The translations under genes were made by a program, and so were the position numbers. From Streptosporangiaceae bacterium NEAU-GS5 (GTDB taxonomy: Bacteria; Actinomycetota; Actinomycetes; Streptosporangiales; Streptosporangiaceae), in the NCBI GenBank assembly GCA_017592665.1, contig JAGFNW010000033.1, forward strand, positions 1-64,000: a stretch of 64,000 nucleotides of DNA, given 5' to 3'. Each line of letters begins with the position of its first letter. Position 1 is the first letter of the stretch. Positions 37,208 through 46,294 of this stretch are shown here, piece after piece. Below the pieces are notes generated by a model. It saw only the letters and a list, made by a program, of their open reading frames with translations. It searched no databases and had not been told where the DNA came from.

Positions 37208-38652
37208 CCGTCGATGCGATCGCCGCAGCGGCCCGGGAGATACTGACGCCCGAGTCGGTCATCACCGACCCGGTCCGGCTTCGCACGTACGAGTGCGACG
37301 GGCTCACGCACTACCGCGTCTCCCCCGGCCTGGTCGTGCTGCCGGAGACGGCCGAGCAGGTGGCGGCCGTCGTCCGGCTGTGCGTCGAGCACGGCGTGCC
37401 GTTCGTGGCCCGCGGGTCGGGCACGGGCCTGTCGGGCGGTGCGCTGCCGCGCTCCGACGGCGTGCTGATCGTGACGTCGCGGATGCGCCGGATCGTGGAG
37501 CTCGATCTGCCCCGCCACCGGGCCGTCGTCGAGCCGGGCGTGACCAACCTCGCGATCACCGAGGCGGTCCGCGAGCACGGCTTCTACTACGCGCCCGACC
37601 CGTCCAGCCAGCAGATCTGCTCGATCGGCGGCAACGTCGCGGAGAACTCGGGCGGCGCGCACTGCCTCAAATACGGCTTCACGGTCAACCACGTGCTCGG
37701 CCTCGAGGTCGTCACGCCCGACGGCGAGATCGTCCAGCTGGACGCCAATGACCCCGGCTATGACCTGCTCGGCGCCTTCGTCGGCTCCGAGGGCACACTC
37801 GGCATCACCACCAAGATCACTGTACGGCTCTCGCGTGCTCCCGAGACGGTGATCACCCTCCTCGCGGCCTTCGATGACATCGAGGGCGGGGGGCGGGCCG
37901 TGTCGGCGATCATCTCGGCCGGGGTCGTCCCCGCGGCCATCGAGATGATGGACGCCCTCGCGATCCAGGCCGCCGAGGCCTCCGTGAGCTGCGGTTATCC
38001 GGAAGGCGCGGGCGCCGTCCTGATCGTCGAGCTGGACGGCCCGCACGCCGCGGTGGCCCACCAGTTCACCGAGGTGGAGCGGATCTGCCAGCAAGAGGGC
38101 GCCTTCGAGCTGCGTCAGGCGGCCTCGGCCGAAGAACGGGCGGCCATCTGGCGCGGCCGGAAGTCGGCGTTCGCCGCCGTAGGCCGCATCAGCCCGGCCT
38201 ACATCGTCCAGGACGGCGTGGTCCCGAGGACCGCCCTCCCCCAGGTGCTGGCAGGCATCGACGCCCTCCAGGACGAGTACGGCATCCGCGTCGCCAACGT
38301 CTTCCACGCGGGCGACGGCAACCTGCACCCGCTCGTGCTCTTCGACGACGCCGTCCCCGGCGAGGGCGAGCGAGCCGAGTTGGTCAGCGCCCGGATCCTC
38401 GACCTGTGCCTCCAGCACGGCGGTTCGATCACGGGAGAACACGGCGTAGGAGTGGACAAGTCGCGATATATGCCGAAGATGTTCTCCGAGGAGGACCTGG
38501 ACACCATGCAACTCGTCCGCTGCGCGTTCGACCCCCGAGGGCTGTCCAACCCCGGCAAGGTCTTCCCTACGCCCCGCCTCTGCGGTGAGGTCCCGGGAGT
38601 GCGCAAGGGCGTGCATCCCCTCGTGGAGTCCGGCCAGGCGGAGCAGTTCTGA
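37204..38652 (+). CDS. glcD: Glycolate oxidase subunit GlcD-like FAD-linked dehydrogenase
   Basis: A 482-residue FAD enzyme of the VAO/PCMH type. The FAD-binding part has [20 protein letters not shown] and [20 protein letters not shown], and FAD-oxidase_C follows with [15 protein letters not shown] and [13 protein letters not shown]. With GlcE and GlcF it should oxidise glycolate (or another 2-hydroxy acid such as D-lactate) to the keto acid, passing electrons to the quinone pool. Location beside malate synthase makes glycolate to glyoxylate the likely reaction. It overlaps aceB by four bases and glcE by one. Confidence 0.92.
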   Translation: MTVDAIAAAAREILTPESVITDPVRLRTYECDGLTHYRVSPGLVVLPETAEQVAAVVRLCVEHGVPFVARGSGTGLSGGALPRSDGVLIVTSRMRRIVELDLPRHRAVVEPGVTNLAITEAVREHGFYYAPDPSSQQICSIGGNVAENSGGAHCLKYGFTVNHVLGLEVVTPDGEIVQLDANDPGYDLLGAFVGSEGTLGITTKITVRLSRAPETVITLLAAFDDIEGGGRAVSAIISAGVVPAAIEMMDALAIQAAEASVSCGYPEGAGAVLIVELDGPHAAVAHQFTEVERICQQEGAFELRQAASAEERAAIWRGRKSAFAAVGRISPAYIVQDGVVPRTALPQVLAGIDALQDEYGIRVANVFHAGDGNLHPLVLFDDAVPGEGERAELVSARILDLCLQHGGSITGEHGVGVDKSRYMPKMFSEEDLDTMQLVRCAFDPRGLSNPGKVFPTPRLCGEVPGVRKGVHPLVESGQAEQF

Positions 38653-39845
38653 TGCTCACCGTGCCGGGTGTGACCGTACGGGAGGCCACGCAGGACGACC
38701 TGGTCGGCGGCGTCCGGCCGCGCTGGGTGGCGCTGCCGGAGACCGTCGAGGAGATCGCGGCCGTCATGCGCGCCAGCGCCGCGCACGACCTCGCCGTGGT
38801 CACGGTCGGCGGGGGCACCAAGCTGCACTGGGGCGCCCCGCCCGAGCGCTGCGACCTGCTGATCGACACCTGCTGCCTCGGCGACGTGCTCGAACACGCC
38901 GCCGGCGACCTGGTCGTGCGCGTCCAGGCCGGCACGACCATGGAAACGCTGGCCGAGACGCTGGCCCGCGAAGGGCAGGAGCTGGCCCTCGACGTGCCCT
39001 TAGAAGGCGCGACCGTGGGCGGCACCCTCGCGACCGCGACGGCCGGGCCGCGGAGGCTCCGCTACGGCACCGCCCGCGACCTGCTCATCGGGATCACGGC
39101 CGTGCTCGCCGACGGCACCATCGCCCACTCCGGCGGCCGGGTGGTCAAGAACGTCGCCGGCTATGACCTCGGCAAGCTCTTCACGGGCTCGTACGGCACG
39201 CTCGCCGTGATCGCCGAGGCGACCTTCCGGCTGCACCCGCTGCCAGCCGAGCGGCGCTGGATCACGGCCGAATTCCCGCCGGACGAGCTGTCGTTCCCCA
39301 TGCGCGACCTGCTCGACTCCCAGCATGAGCCGGTCGCGATCGAGGTCGACTGGCCCGACCTCTCCGGTCCGTGCACGGTCTGCGTGCTCGTGGAGGGGGT
39401 CGCGGCCGAAGAGCGGGCGACAGCCGTACGGGATCTGCTGAAGCCTCCGGCCACGGTCGAGGCGAGCCCGCCGCCCTGGTGGGGACGGCTGCCCGACGGG
39501 ATCCTGATCGAGGCCCGGGGGCCGCGGCTGACCCTGGCCGCCGACCTCCCCCATGTCCGCGACGCGGCGGGACGCTTCGACGTGACGCTTCGCGGGTCGG
39601 TGGCCGCGGGCGCCATGCACGTGACGCCCGCGTCGGATTCCGACCCCGGTCAGGTGGCCGCCTTCCTCACCGAACTCCGCTCCCGGCTGTCCGGCCCCGT
39701 GGTCCTGCTCGCCGCGCCCGACGAGGTCGCGGCCCTGGTCGACCGCTGGGGCCCCACGGGCGGCCTCACGCTGATGCGCAGGGTGAAGGAGCGGTTCGAT
39801 CCTGATCGGCGGCTGTCCCCTGGACGCTTCGTGGGAGGGCTGTGA
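38652..39845 (+). CDS. glcE: Glycolate oxidase subunit GlcE-like FAD-binding protein
   Basis: A 397-residue second FAD-binding subunit. It has a shorter PCMH domain with VVTVGGGTKLHWGAPPERCD, LALDVPLEGATVGGTLATAT, and the GlcE-like VVKNVAGYDLGKLFTGSYGTL. It has no GlcD-type C-terminal catalytic motif. It partners GlcD and GlcF at the membrane. The ATG shares one base with the glcD stop (TGATG). Confidence 0.9.
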   Translation: MLTVPGVTVREATQDDLVGGVRPRWVALPETVEEIAAVMRASAAHDLAVVTVGGGTKLHWGAPPERCDLLIDTCCLGDVLEHAAGDLVVRVQAGTTMETLAETLAREGQELALDVPLEGATVGGTLATATAGPRRLRYGTARDLLIGITAVLADGTIAHSGGRVVKNVAGYDLGKLFTGSYGTLAVIAEATFRLHPLPAERRWITAEFPPDELSFPMRDLLDSQHEPVAIEVDWPDLSGPCTVCVLVEGVAAEERATAVRDLLKPPATVEASPPPWWGRLPDGILIEARGPRLTLAADLPHVRDAAGRFDVTLRGSVAAGAMHVTPASDSDPGQVAAFLTELRSRLSGPVVLLAAPDEVAALVDRWGPTGGLTLMRRVKERFDPDRRLSPGRFVGGL

Positions 39846-41035
39846 TGGATCCCGAGCTGATCAAAGACTGCGTGCACTGCGGCTTCTGCCTGCCCACCTG
39901 CCCCACGTACCTGCTGTGGGGCGAGGAGATGGACTCACCGCGCGGCCGGATCCACCTCATGCAGCAGCACGTCGAAGGCACGCCTATAACCGACGAGATG
40001 GCCGGGCACTTCGACGCGTGCCTCGGCTGCATGGCGTGCGTGACGGCCTGCCCGTCCGGCGTCCAATATGACGCGCTGATCGAGCAGACCCGGGCCGTGG
40101 TCGAGCGCGAGCACGTGCGCCCGCCGGAGGAACGGGCCATCCGGGCCATGGTCATGGCGCTGTTCCCCTATCGGCGCCGGCTGCGGGCCATGCGCCTGCC
40201 GATGCGCCTGGCCCCGCGGATGGCCGGGTTCCTCGCCAGGGTCCACCCCTCGCTCGGCGCCATGGCCGACCTCGCCCCGCCCCTGTCCAAGCCGCTGCGC
40301 CTGCCGCCTCTCGTCGAGGCCCGCGGTGACCGGCGCGCCGTCGTGGGGATGCTGACCGGGTGCGTGCAGGGCGAGTTCTTCCCCCAGGTGAACGCGGCGA
40401 CCGCGCGGGTCCTCGCGCTGGAGGGCTGCGACGTGGTGATCCCGCCCCGGCAGGGCTGCTGTGGCGCGCTGGCGCTGCACTCCGGTTACGACGCGAGCAA
40501 GTTCGCCGAGCGCACCATCCGCACGTTCCAGAAGGCCGGCGTCGACACGGTCGTGGTGAACGCGGCCGGCTGCGGCTCCTGCATGAAGGAGTACGCACAG
40601 GGCTATCAGGTCCGCGACCTTGCCGAATTCCTGGTCGAGCTGGGGCCGCGCGCCACCCGCCACCCCCTGCCGGTCAGCGTCGCCTACCACGACGCCTGCC
40701 ATCTCGCGCACGCTCAGGGTGTGCGCAGCCAGCCCAGGGAGCTGCTGGGCGCGATTCCCGGCCTCTCGATCAGAGAGGTGGCCGAGTCGTCGATCTGCTG
40801 CGGCTCGGCCGGCACGTACAACCTTTTCCAGCCGGGGCCGGCCCGCGAGCTCGGCGACCGCAAGGCGGAGCGGGTCCGGGCGACGGGCGCCGACCTGCTG
40901 GTGTCCGCCAATCCCGGGTGCACCATGCAGATCGCGGCGGCCATGCGGCGGGCCGGAGAGGAACCGATGCCAGTGGCGCACACCGCGCAAGTCCTCGACG
41001 CGTCGCTACGAGGCCTGGGCAAGGTCCACACGTGA
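39842..41035 (+). CDS. glcF: Glycolate oxidase iron-sulfur subunit GlcF
   Basis: A 397-residue electron-transfer subunit. Two 4Fe-4S ferredoxin motifs are visible: C10-VH-C-GF-C-LPT-CP and CLGCMACVTACPSG. The C-terminal half has two CCG domains (RQGCCGALALHSGY with VNAAGCGSCMKEY, and YHDACHLAHAQG with ICCGSAGTYN), as in heterodisulfide reductase-type subunits. It carries electrons from the flavin subunits to quinone. Both GTG 39842 (GTGA overlap) and ATG 39845 can start it. The stop overlaps the next iclR start. Confidence 0.93.
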   Translation: MMDPELIKDCVHCGFCLPTCPTYLLWGEEMDSPRGRIHLMQQHVEGTPITDEMAGHFDACLGCMACVTACPSGVQYDALIEQTRAVVEREHVRPPEERAIRAMVMALFPYRRRLRAMRLPMRLAPRMAGFLARVHPSLGAMADLAPPLSKPLRLPPLVEARGDRRAVVGMLTGCVQGEFFPQVNAATARVLALEGCDVVIPPRQGCCGALALHSGYDASKFAERTIRTFQKAGVDTVVVNAAGCGSCMKEYAQGYQVRDLAEFLVELGPRATRHPLPVSVAYHDACHLAHAQGVRSQPRELLGAIPGLSIREVAESSICCGSAGTYNLFQPGPARELGDRKAERVRATGADLLVSANPGCTMQIAAAMRRAGEEPMPVAHTAQVLDASLRGLGKVHT

Positions 41036-41772
41036 GCGTGCAGAGCGTCGAGCGGGCCCTGGACGTCCTCGAGGCGCTGGCCGCTCAGGGCGGCGAGGCC
41101 GGGATCTCCGAGATCGCCGCGCTCACCGGCCTGCCGTACGGGACGATCCACCGGCTGCTGCGGACCCTGCTGGACCGCGGCTACGTGCGGCAGGAGTCCG
41201 ACCGGCGCTACGCGCTCGGCGGCTCGCTCGTGCGGATCGGCGGCGCGGCCGAGCGGATGGTCGGATCGTGGGCCGAGCCTTACCTGACCAAGATGGTCGA
41301 CCTGTCGGGCGAGACGGCCAATCTGGCCGTCCTGGAAGGCGACTTCGTGGTCTACGTGGCGCAGGTGCCCTCACCACGGCGGCTGCGCATGTTCGCCGAG
41401 GTGGGGCGGCGGGTGCTGCCGCACAGCACGGCCGTGGGCAAGGTCCTGCTGGCCGACCGGGCCGACGCGCGGGCCGTCCTGGAGCGTACGGGGATGCCCC
41501 GCCGCACCGACCACACGATCACCACGGTCGCCGGCTTACTGGCCGAGATCGAGCGCGTACGGACCTGCGGCTACGCCCTCGACCTGGGCGAGGAGGAGGC
41601 GGGGGTGCACTGCATGGCGGTGCCGGTCCGCGACGGCGACCGGGTGTTCGCGGCCATGTCGGTGTCCGGCCCGGCCGAGCGGATCGACGCGCACGACCGC
41701 GACGAACTGGCGGCCTCACTACGCAAAGTGGCCGACGAATTCGGCTCGGCCGTATTCGGTTCCGGACGGTAG
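41032..41772 (+). CDS. IclR-family regulator, first of three
   Basis: A 246-residue IclR regulator. The N-terminal winged helix has ALDVLEALAAQGGEAGISEIAALTGLPYGTIHRLLRTLLDRGYV. The C-terminal effector domain includes GETANLAVLEGDFVVYVAQVPS and PHSTAVGKVLLAD. The GTG start overlaps the glcF stop as GTGA, so it belongs to the aceB-glcDEF operon and probably controls it in response to a small acid such as glyoxylate. The effector is inference. Its own last codons overlap a TTCC-N7-AGAA site that resembles one of the aceB sites. Confidence 0.92.
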   Translation: MSVQSVERALDVLEALAAQGGEAGISEIAALTGLPYGTIHRLLRTLLDRGYVRQESDRRYALGGSLVRIGGAAERMVGSWAEPYLTKMVDLSGETANLAVLEGDFVVYVAQVPSPRRLRMFAEVGRRVLPHSTAVGKVLLADRADARAVLERTGMPRRTDHTITTVAGLLAEIERVRTCGYALDLGEEEAGVHCMAVPVRDGDRVFAAMSVSGPAERIDAHDRDELAASLRKVADEFGSAVFGSGR

Positions 41773-41774
41773 AA
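41760..41774 (+). promoter_or_regulatory. IclR-type site between the first two iclR genes
   Basis: TTCCGGACGGTAGAA differs from the aceB-proximal site TTCCGGATGGTGGAA at two of 15 bases. It overlaps the stop codon of the first iclR gene and lies about 70 bp before the second. Confidence 0.55.
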
Positions 41775-41840
41775 CAGCCACTGATCACGAATTGGCATTG
41801 TCGGCAGCAAAGATCGGCTGTTTGTTCGTAGTGTTGCGCT

Positions 41841-42617
41841 ATGAGCAACAGCGAACTGGACTCCGACGGCGGGGGACGCGCGTCGGTCCAGTCCGTGGAT
41901 CGGGCCGTCACGATCCTCGAGATCCTGGCCCGGCGCGGCGAGACGGGGGTCACCGAGGTCGCGACCGAGCTGGGCGTGCACAAGTCGACGGCGTTCCGGC
42001 TGGTCGCCGCGCTGGAGCGGCGCGGCCTGGTGGAGCAGGCCGGCGACCGGGGCAAATACCGGCTCGGATTCGGCATCATCCGGCTGGCCGGGGCCACGAC
42101 CGCGCAGCTGGACCTCGCCCGCGAGAGCCGTACGGTCTGCGAACGGCTGGCCCAGGAGATCGGCGAGACCGTCAACATCGCCATTTTGGAAGACCTGCAC
42201 GCCATCAACATCAGCCAGGTGCGCGGCCCGGCCGCGATCACCGGCTACAACTGGGTCGGCCAGCGGACCCCGGTGCACGCCACGTCGAGCGGCAAGGTCC
42301 TCATCGCCTTCCAGATGGACCCCACGCTCTGCGACCCGCTCGAGCGCTACACCCCGGAGACGATCGTCTCGGCGGCGGCGCTCCGCGGGCAGCTGGACGA
42401 GATCCGGCTCCGCGGCTACGGCTTCACCCTCGAGGAGCTCGAGGTCGGGCTCAACGCCGTGGCCGCGCCCATCCGCGGGGACGGCGGATCCGTGGTGGCG
42501 GCCGTCAGCGCGTCAGGGCCGTCCTACCGGCTGACCACGGACCGCATCCCCGAGGTGGCGGCACTGCTGGTCTCGGGGGCCAGGCAGATCAGTGAGCGGA
42601 TCGGGTTCTATCAATGA
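41841..42617 (+). CDS. IclR-family regulator, second of three
   Basis: A 258-residue IclR regulator with winged helix RAVTILEILARRGETGVTEVATELGVHKSTAFRLVAALERRGLV and effector domain GETVNIAILEDLHAINISQVRGP to VHATSSGKVLIAF. TAGTGT (41829-41834) lies 6 bp before the ATG, so translation may be leaderless. A GTTGC-N7-GCAAC dyad (41833-41849) covers the -10 tail and start codon, a good place for autorepression. The effector domain is related to but distinct from the other two IclR proteins here. Its 3' end overlaps the convergent Rieske gene by 29 bp. Confidence 0.92.
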   Translation: MSNSELDSDGGGRASVQSVDRAVTILEILARRGETGVTEVATELGVHKSTAFRLVAALERRGLVEQAGDRGKYRLGFGIIRLAGATTAQLDLARESRTVCERLAQEIGETVNIAILEDLHAINISQVRGPAAITGYNWVGQRTPVHATSSGKVLIAFQMDPTLCDPLERYTPETIVSAAALRGQLDEIRLRGYGFTLEELEVGLNAVAAPIRGDGGSVVAAVSASGPSYRLTTDRIPEVAALLVSGARQISERIGFYQ

Positions 42618-43710
42618 CCCACTGATGGAACTGGGCGATGTGGTGCTCGCTCGGCACCAGCACCCCGCCGTCGCGGTAGGCGCGTGACGACATCCCGGGC
42701 TGGGTGAGCTCGCAGGCCGTGATGTCCTGGCGGTTGACCCGGTCGAACAGCTCCACCGACGCCGACACGTCGGCCCCCGACTCGATCACCTCGGGGGCGA
42801 ACAGCCAGTCGCACTCGACGATCGTGCGGTCGACGGCAAGGGGGATCAGCCGGAGCACGATCGCGTGGTCGGGCACCAGGTTGAGCAGGAACTGCGGCCG
42901 GACCGTCATTCCGTAGTAGCGCCGATCCTGGTCGTCGGTGACGTCGGGCAGCCGCTCGAACCCCGCGCTGCCGTCGACCGTGAACCCGGCGATCCGGTCG
43001 CCGAACAGCGCCCCGTGCCCCGCATACACCATGGACGCGACGCCCTTGCTGAACTCCGGGATCACCGTCGTCAGCTCGGGGTGGATGGTCGCGCAGTGGT
43101 AGCACTCCATGAAGTTCTCGATGATGAGCTTCCAGTTGGCGGCCGCGTCGTAGGTGATCCGGCGGCCGAGCGCCAGGCTTTCGAGGCCGTAGTGGTCGAC
43201 GGCGACCGGGTCGCCGAGCCGCTCGGCGACCGCCTCGATCACGGTCTCCTCGAACGACGGCGGCTCGTCGGCCAGGCAGACCCAGGCATAGCCGAGCCAG
43301 TCGCGGAGCGCGACCGGGATGAGGCCGCGCTCCCGCCGGTCGATGTCGGGCATGGTCACCAGGTTGGGCGCGGCGATCAGCGTGCCGTCGAGGTCGTAAG
43401 TCCAGGCGTGATAGGCGCACCGGAAGCTCCGCCTGACCTCACCGCTCTCCTCGGCGCAGACGCGGGCGCCGCGATGCCGGCAGACGTTGAGGAAGGCGCG
43501 GAGGCCGCCGTCGCGGTGCCGCACGACGATGACGCTCTCCCGGCCGACCTGCACCGTCCGGAAGGCTCCGGGTTTGTCGAGGTCGGCTGACCGGATGGCG
43601 CTGAACCAGAGGGACTCGAAGATCTGCTCTTGCTCGACGAGGAAGACGGCGGGATCGGTATACCAGTCGCCGGACAGGGTCGGAAGAAGACTGAGCGAAA
43701 CCTGCGTCAC
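42589..43710 (-). CDS. Rieske non-heme iron oxygenase alpha subunit (GbcA-like, betaine demethylase)
   Basis: A 373-residue ring-hydroxylating-type oxygenase. The Rieske cluster is C-RH-RGARVC-to-C-AYH (VCRHRGARVCAEES, FRCAYHAWTYDLDG). The mononuclear iron site is in NWKLIIENFMECYHCATIHPEL, with a later acidic ligand. The length and motifs match the GbcA/stachydrine-demethylase/choline-monooxygenase group, not the larger aromatic dioxygenases. Given the dimethylglycine and sarcosine oxidase genes 12 kb away, glycine betaine N-demethylation is the best guess. No GbcB-type ferredoxin reductase is nearby in the window, so another reductase must supply electrons. It is divergent from an iclR gene and starts at a GTG. 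Confidence 0.85.
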   Translation of the reverse strand: MTQVSLSLLPTLSGDWYTDPAVFLVEQEQIFESLWFSAIRSADLDKPGAFRTVQVGRESVIVVRHRDGGLRAFLNVCRHRGARVCAEESGEVRRSFRCAYHAWTYDLDGTLIAAPNLVTMPDIDRRERGLIPVALRDWLGYAWVCLADEPPSFEETVIEAVAERLGDPVAVDHYGLESLALGRRITYDAAANWKLIIENFMECYHCATIHPELTTVIPEFSKGVASMVYAGHGALFGDRIAGFTVDGSAGFERLPDVTDDQDRRYYGMTVRPQFLLNLVPDHAIVLRLIPLAVDRTIVECDWLFAPEVIESGADVSASVELFDRVNRQDITACELTQPGMSSRAYRDGGVLVPSEHHIAQFHQWVIDRTRSAH

Positions 43711-43732
43711 CTGCTTATCTTAAGCTGGGGGC

Positions 43733-44539
43733 ATGGAACCAGGGTTCCGCAATATGGAACTTCAAAAGGGCGCGCAAGCCGTCGACCGGGCCGCGCGGCT
43801 GCTCGTGCGGATCGTCGAGTCGGGCGTGCCGCAACACTTCACCATCCTCCAGCGGGAGTCGGGACTGCCGAAGAGCACCACGTCACGGCTGCTGTCCGCG
43901 CTCGAGCGCAGCGGCCTCGTGCAGCGCGACCGCGACGGGGCGTTCCGGCCAGGCCCGGTCCTCGCGCGCTACGCCAGCCACGCCGGCAGCGCCGACCTGA
44001 TCGCCACGGCGCGGCCCTTCCTCGAACGGCTCGGCGAGCGCACCGGCGAGACCGTCAACCTGGCCGTCGTGTCCGGCGGCGCGGTCGACCAGATCGCCCA
44101 GGTCGACAGCCGCTACCTGCTCGGCGCCATGAACTGGGTCGGCCTCCGGGTCCCGCTGCACTGCTCGGCCCTCGGCAAGGCCTTCCTCGCGTACGGCACG
44201 GCCGACCTGCCGCGTGGCGCCCTGGAGCGGCGCACCCCGCAGACGATCACCGACCGCCGGGCCCTGCGCGCCCAGCTGGCCGAGATCCGCCGGATCGGAT
44301 ACGCCGTGGCCTGGGAAGAGCTGGAGCCCGGCCTGATCGCGGTGGCCGCGCCCGTGCAGGGCTGGGACGGCGCCGTGGTCGCCGCCCTTTCGGTCTCCGG
44401 CCCGACCGTACGGCTCTCGCGGGACGTGGTGGCGGAGATCGGCGCGCTGCTGGCCGCGGAGGCCGCCGTACTTTCGAGCCTGCTTTCCGGGAACACATCT
44501 GGGAACCGTCGGGCGGGCAACGGCGGAGTACAGGTGTGA
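43733..44539 (+). CDS. IclR-family regulator, third of three, divergent from the Rieske gene
   Basis: A 268-residue IclR regulator. The winged helix has AVDRAARLLVRIVESGVPQHFTILQRESGLPKSTTSRLLSALERSGLV. The effector domain runs from GETVNLAVVSGGAVDQIAQVD to VPLHCSALGKAFLAY. It should control the divergent Rieske oxygenase and itself from the operator cluster at its start. ATG 43733 is used here, but ATG 43754 (MELQKGAQAVDRA, with AGGG upstream) is a credible start that leaves the operator in the leader. Its stop overlaps the ECF sigma start (GTGA), an unusual pairing. Confidence 0.9.
   Translation: MEPGFRNMELQKGAQAVDRAARLLVRIVESGVPQHFTILQRESGLPKSTTSRLLSALERSGLVQRDRDGAFRPGPVLARYASHAGSADLIATARPFLERLGERTGETVNLAVVSGGAVDQIAQVDSRYLLGAMNWVGLRVPLHCSALGKAFLAYGTADLPRGALERRTPQTITDRRALRAQLAEIRRIGYAVAWEELEPGLIAVAAPVQGWDGAVVAALSVSGPTVRLSRDVVAEIGALLAAEAAVLSSLLSGNTSGNRRAGNGGVQV
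43735..43759. promoter_or_regulatory. Compound IclR-type operator at the Rieske/iclR divergent promoter
   Basis: GGAACC-AG-GGTTCC (43735-43748) overlaps TTCCGCAATATGGAA (43745-43759). The second site, read on the other strand, matches the aceB-distal site at 13 of 15 bases. GGAA/TTCC half-sites thus recur about every 10 bp. The cluster lies just downstream of a -10-like TATCTT (43716-43721) for the iclR gene. Confidence 0.65.
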
Positions 44540-45177
44540 CAGTCCCCAGAGGAACCCTTCCCCCGCAGGGACGTGTGGCCGACGACGCCGAGCTGATCCA
44601 AGCCTCGCTGAGCCGGCCGGAGATATTCGCCCACGTCTTCGACCGCCACGCGGACGCCATCCACGATTACGCGGCGCGGCGGCTGGGCGATCAGCAGGCC
44701 GACGACGTGACGGCCGACACGTTCCTGGTCGCCTTTCGAAAACGCCACCGGTATGACCTGGCCCGGGACGATGCCCGGCCCTGGCTCTACGGGATCGCGG
44801 CCAACCTGATCGCCGGCCACCGGCGATCCGAGGTGCGCAGGCTCAAGGCCATGGCCCGCGCCCCCCGCGAACTCGAGCACACCGGTGATCTCGCCTTCGA
44901 ACAGGCAAGCTCCGCCGCGATGCGGCCTGCCATCGCCGCGGCTCTCGCCAGGCTGTCAGCCGCCGAGCGCGACCTGCTGCTGCTCGTGGCGTGGGCCGAC
45001 CTGAGCTACGAGGAGGCCGCGCGGGCCCTTGGAGTGCCGGTCGGCACGGTCCGCTCCCGGCTCCATCGCGTCCGCGCCAAGCTCCGCCGCCATCTGCCCG
45101 ACGACTATGCGCCGAACGGCCATTCACCCACCGGCCTTTCACCCGACGACTCGCCCGACACCGAGGTGACCTCATGA
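44536..45177 (+). CDS. ECF-type RNA polymerase sigma factor
   Basis: A 213-residue sigma-70 family member. Region 2 includes FDRHADAIHDYAARRLGDQQADDVTADTFLVAF and region 4 LSAAERDLLLLVAWADLSYEEAARALGVPVGTVRSRLHRVRAKLR. There is no region 3. The C-terminal tail of 25 residues is acidic and disordered. The stop overlaps the next gene (ATGA). The partner is a CU044_5270-type membrane protein in place of a classical anti-sigma factor, as in many actinobacterial SigE-like pairs. The target promoter is unknown. Confidence 0.92.
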   Translation: MTVPRGTLPPQGRVADDAELIQASLSRPEIFAHVFDRHADAIHDYAARRLGDQQADDVTADTFLVAFRKRHRYDLARDDARPWLYGIAANLIAGHRRSEVRRLKAMARAPRELEHTGDLAFEQASSAAMRPAIAAALARLSAAERDLLLLVAWADLSYEEAARALGVPVGTVRSRLHRVRAKLRRHLPDDYAPNGHSPTGLSPDDSPDTEVTS

Positions 45178-46226
45178 CGAAAGACGAGATCGAACTGGTG
45201 GCCCGGGCACGACCCGAGGTCGCCCCCTACTCCCCCGACGCCAGGCGCGCCGCCCGGGCCCGGCTGGCCTGGGATCGGCCCCGCCGGTCTCTCACCGTTC
45301 CGCTGGCCTTTTCCGGCGCCCTGGTCACGGCCGCGGCCGGCGCGGTGATCGTGGCCCAGCTCCCTGACAAGCAGCCGGCCGAGCCGACTGTTTCCACCTC
45401 GACCGTGGTGGCCCTGCCGACGACGGTGTCCAAGATGTCCGCCGAGGAGGTCCTCGGCCGGGCCGCGAAGGCCACCGGGACCGAGCTGGATCCACGGCCC
45501 GACCAGTTCATCCAGGTCAGCTCCGAGACCATGTACGGCGCGTTCAGGTTCGGCGACGGCGACCAGGAGACGCGCTACCTCTACCGGACCAAACGGACCA
45601 TCTGGCAGTCGGCCGACGGAACCAAGGACGGCTCGCTGAAGATCGAGCATCTGACGCCCAAGGCATATCCCGGCTGGCCCATCCCGCCGCAGGCCAACGA
45701 GGAGGCCGGGAAGACCGAGATGATGCGGCTGCCCGCATGCACGAACTCGGGTGTCGCCCGGACCGACTACGAGTTCCTCAAGACGCTGCCGACCGGCACG
45801 AAGGCCATGCGCGAGTTCCTCTACAACCGCTATGACGCCGGAAAGGAGCCGGGAAGGGCCGACTCCGAGGCCTGGACGGCCATGGGCGACCTGCTCCGGG
45901 AGACCTATGTGCCGGCCGAGCAGCGCGCCGCCCTGTTCCGCGCGGCGGCCACGATCCCCGGCGTGATCGTGACCGAGAACGAGGAGGACGCGGCCGGCCG
46001 CAAGGGCATCGGCGTCGGCCTGGTCTCGGCGGGGGTGCGCGAGGACATCATCATCGACCCGACGACGTATGAGTATCTCGGCGAGCGCGGGGTCGTGGTG
46101 AACGCCGAGGAGGCCAAGTCGCCGGTCGGCAGCCTGGTCGCCTCGACGGCGCAGCTGGAGATGACGGTCGCCGACACCGCCCCGGTCGTCGACGACCCCA
46201 GCTCCTCCTGCGGCGAAGTCCACTGA
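45174..46226 (+). CDS. CU044_5270-family membrane protein, sigma-factor partner
   Basis: A 350-residue single-pass protein. The cytoplasmic head of about 45 residues (DEIELVARARPEVAPYSPDARRAARARL) is followed by one helix (LTVPLAFSGALVTAAAGAVIVA) and a large exported domain with conserved-looking RFGDGDQETRYLYRTKRTIW, EFLKTLPTGT and the DPTTYEYLG strand. This resembles the CU044_5270 family, which is regularly encoded next to ECF sigma factors and is assumed to regulate them. Its sensing ligand is unknown. A strong terminator follows. Confidence 0.82.
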   Translation: MTKDEIELVARARPEVAPYSPDARRAARARLAWDRPRRSLTVPLAFSGALVTAAAGAVIVAQLPDKQPAEPTVSTSTVVALPTTVSKMSAEEVLGRAAKATGTELDPRPDQFIQVSSETMYGAFRFGDGDQETRYLYRTKRTIWQSADGTKDGSLKIEHLTPKAYPGWPIPPQANEEAGKTEMMRLPACTNSGVARTDYEFLKTLPTGTKAMREFLYNRYDAGKEPGRADSEAWTAMGDLLRETYVPAEQRAALFRAAATIPGVIVTENEEDAAGRKGIGVGLVSAGVREDIIIDPTTYEYLGERGVVVNAEEAKSPVGSLVASTAQLEMTVADTAPVVDDPSSSCGEVH

Positions 46227-46247
46227 CCCACCCACTCACGACCCCGA

Positions 46248-46285
46248 AACGGGTCTTCAGCGGCTGGGACCGCTGAAGACCCGTT
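46248..46285. terminator. Bidirectional terminator (16-bp stem)
   Basis: Arms 46248-46263 and 46270-46285 are perfectly complementary over 16 bp with a 6-nt loop. It sits between convergent genes and starts AACGGG and ends CCCGTT, so an A/T end is present on both strands. Confidence 0.85.
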
Positions 46286-46294
46286 GATGGTCGC

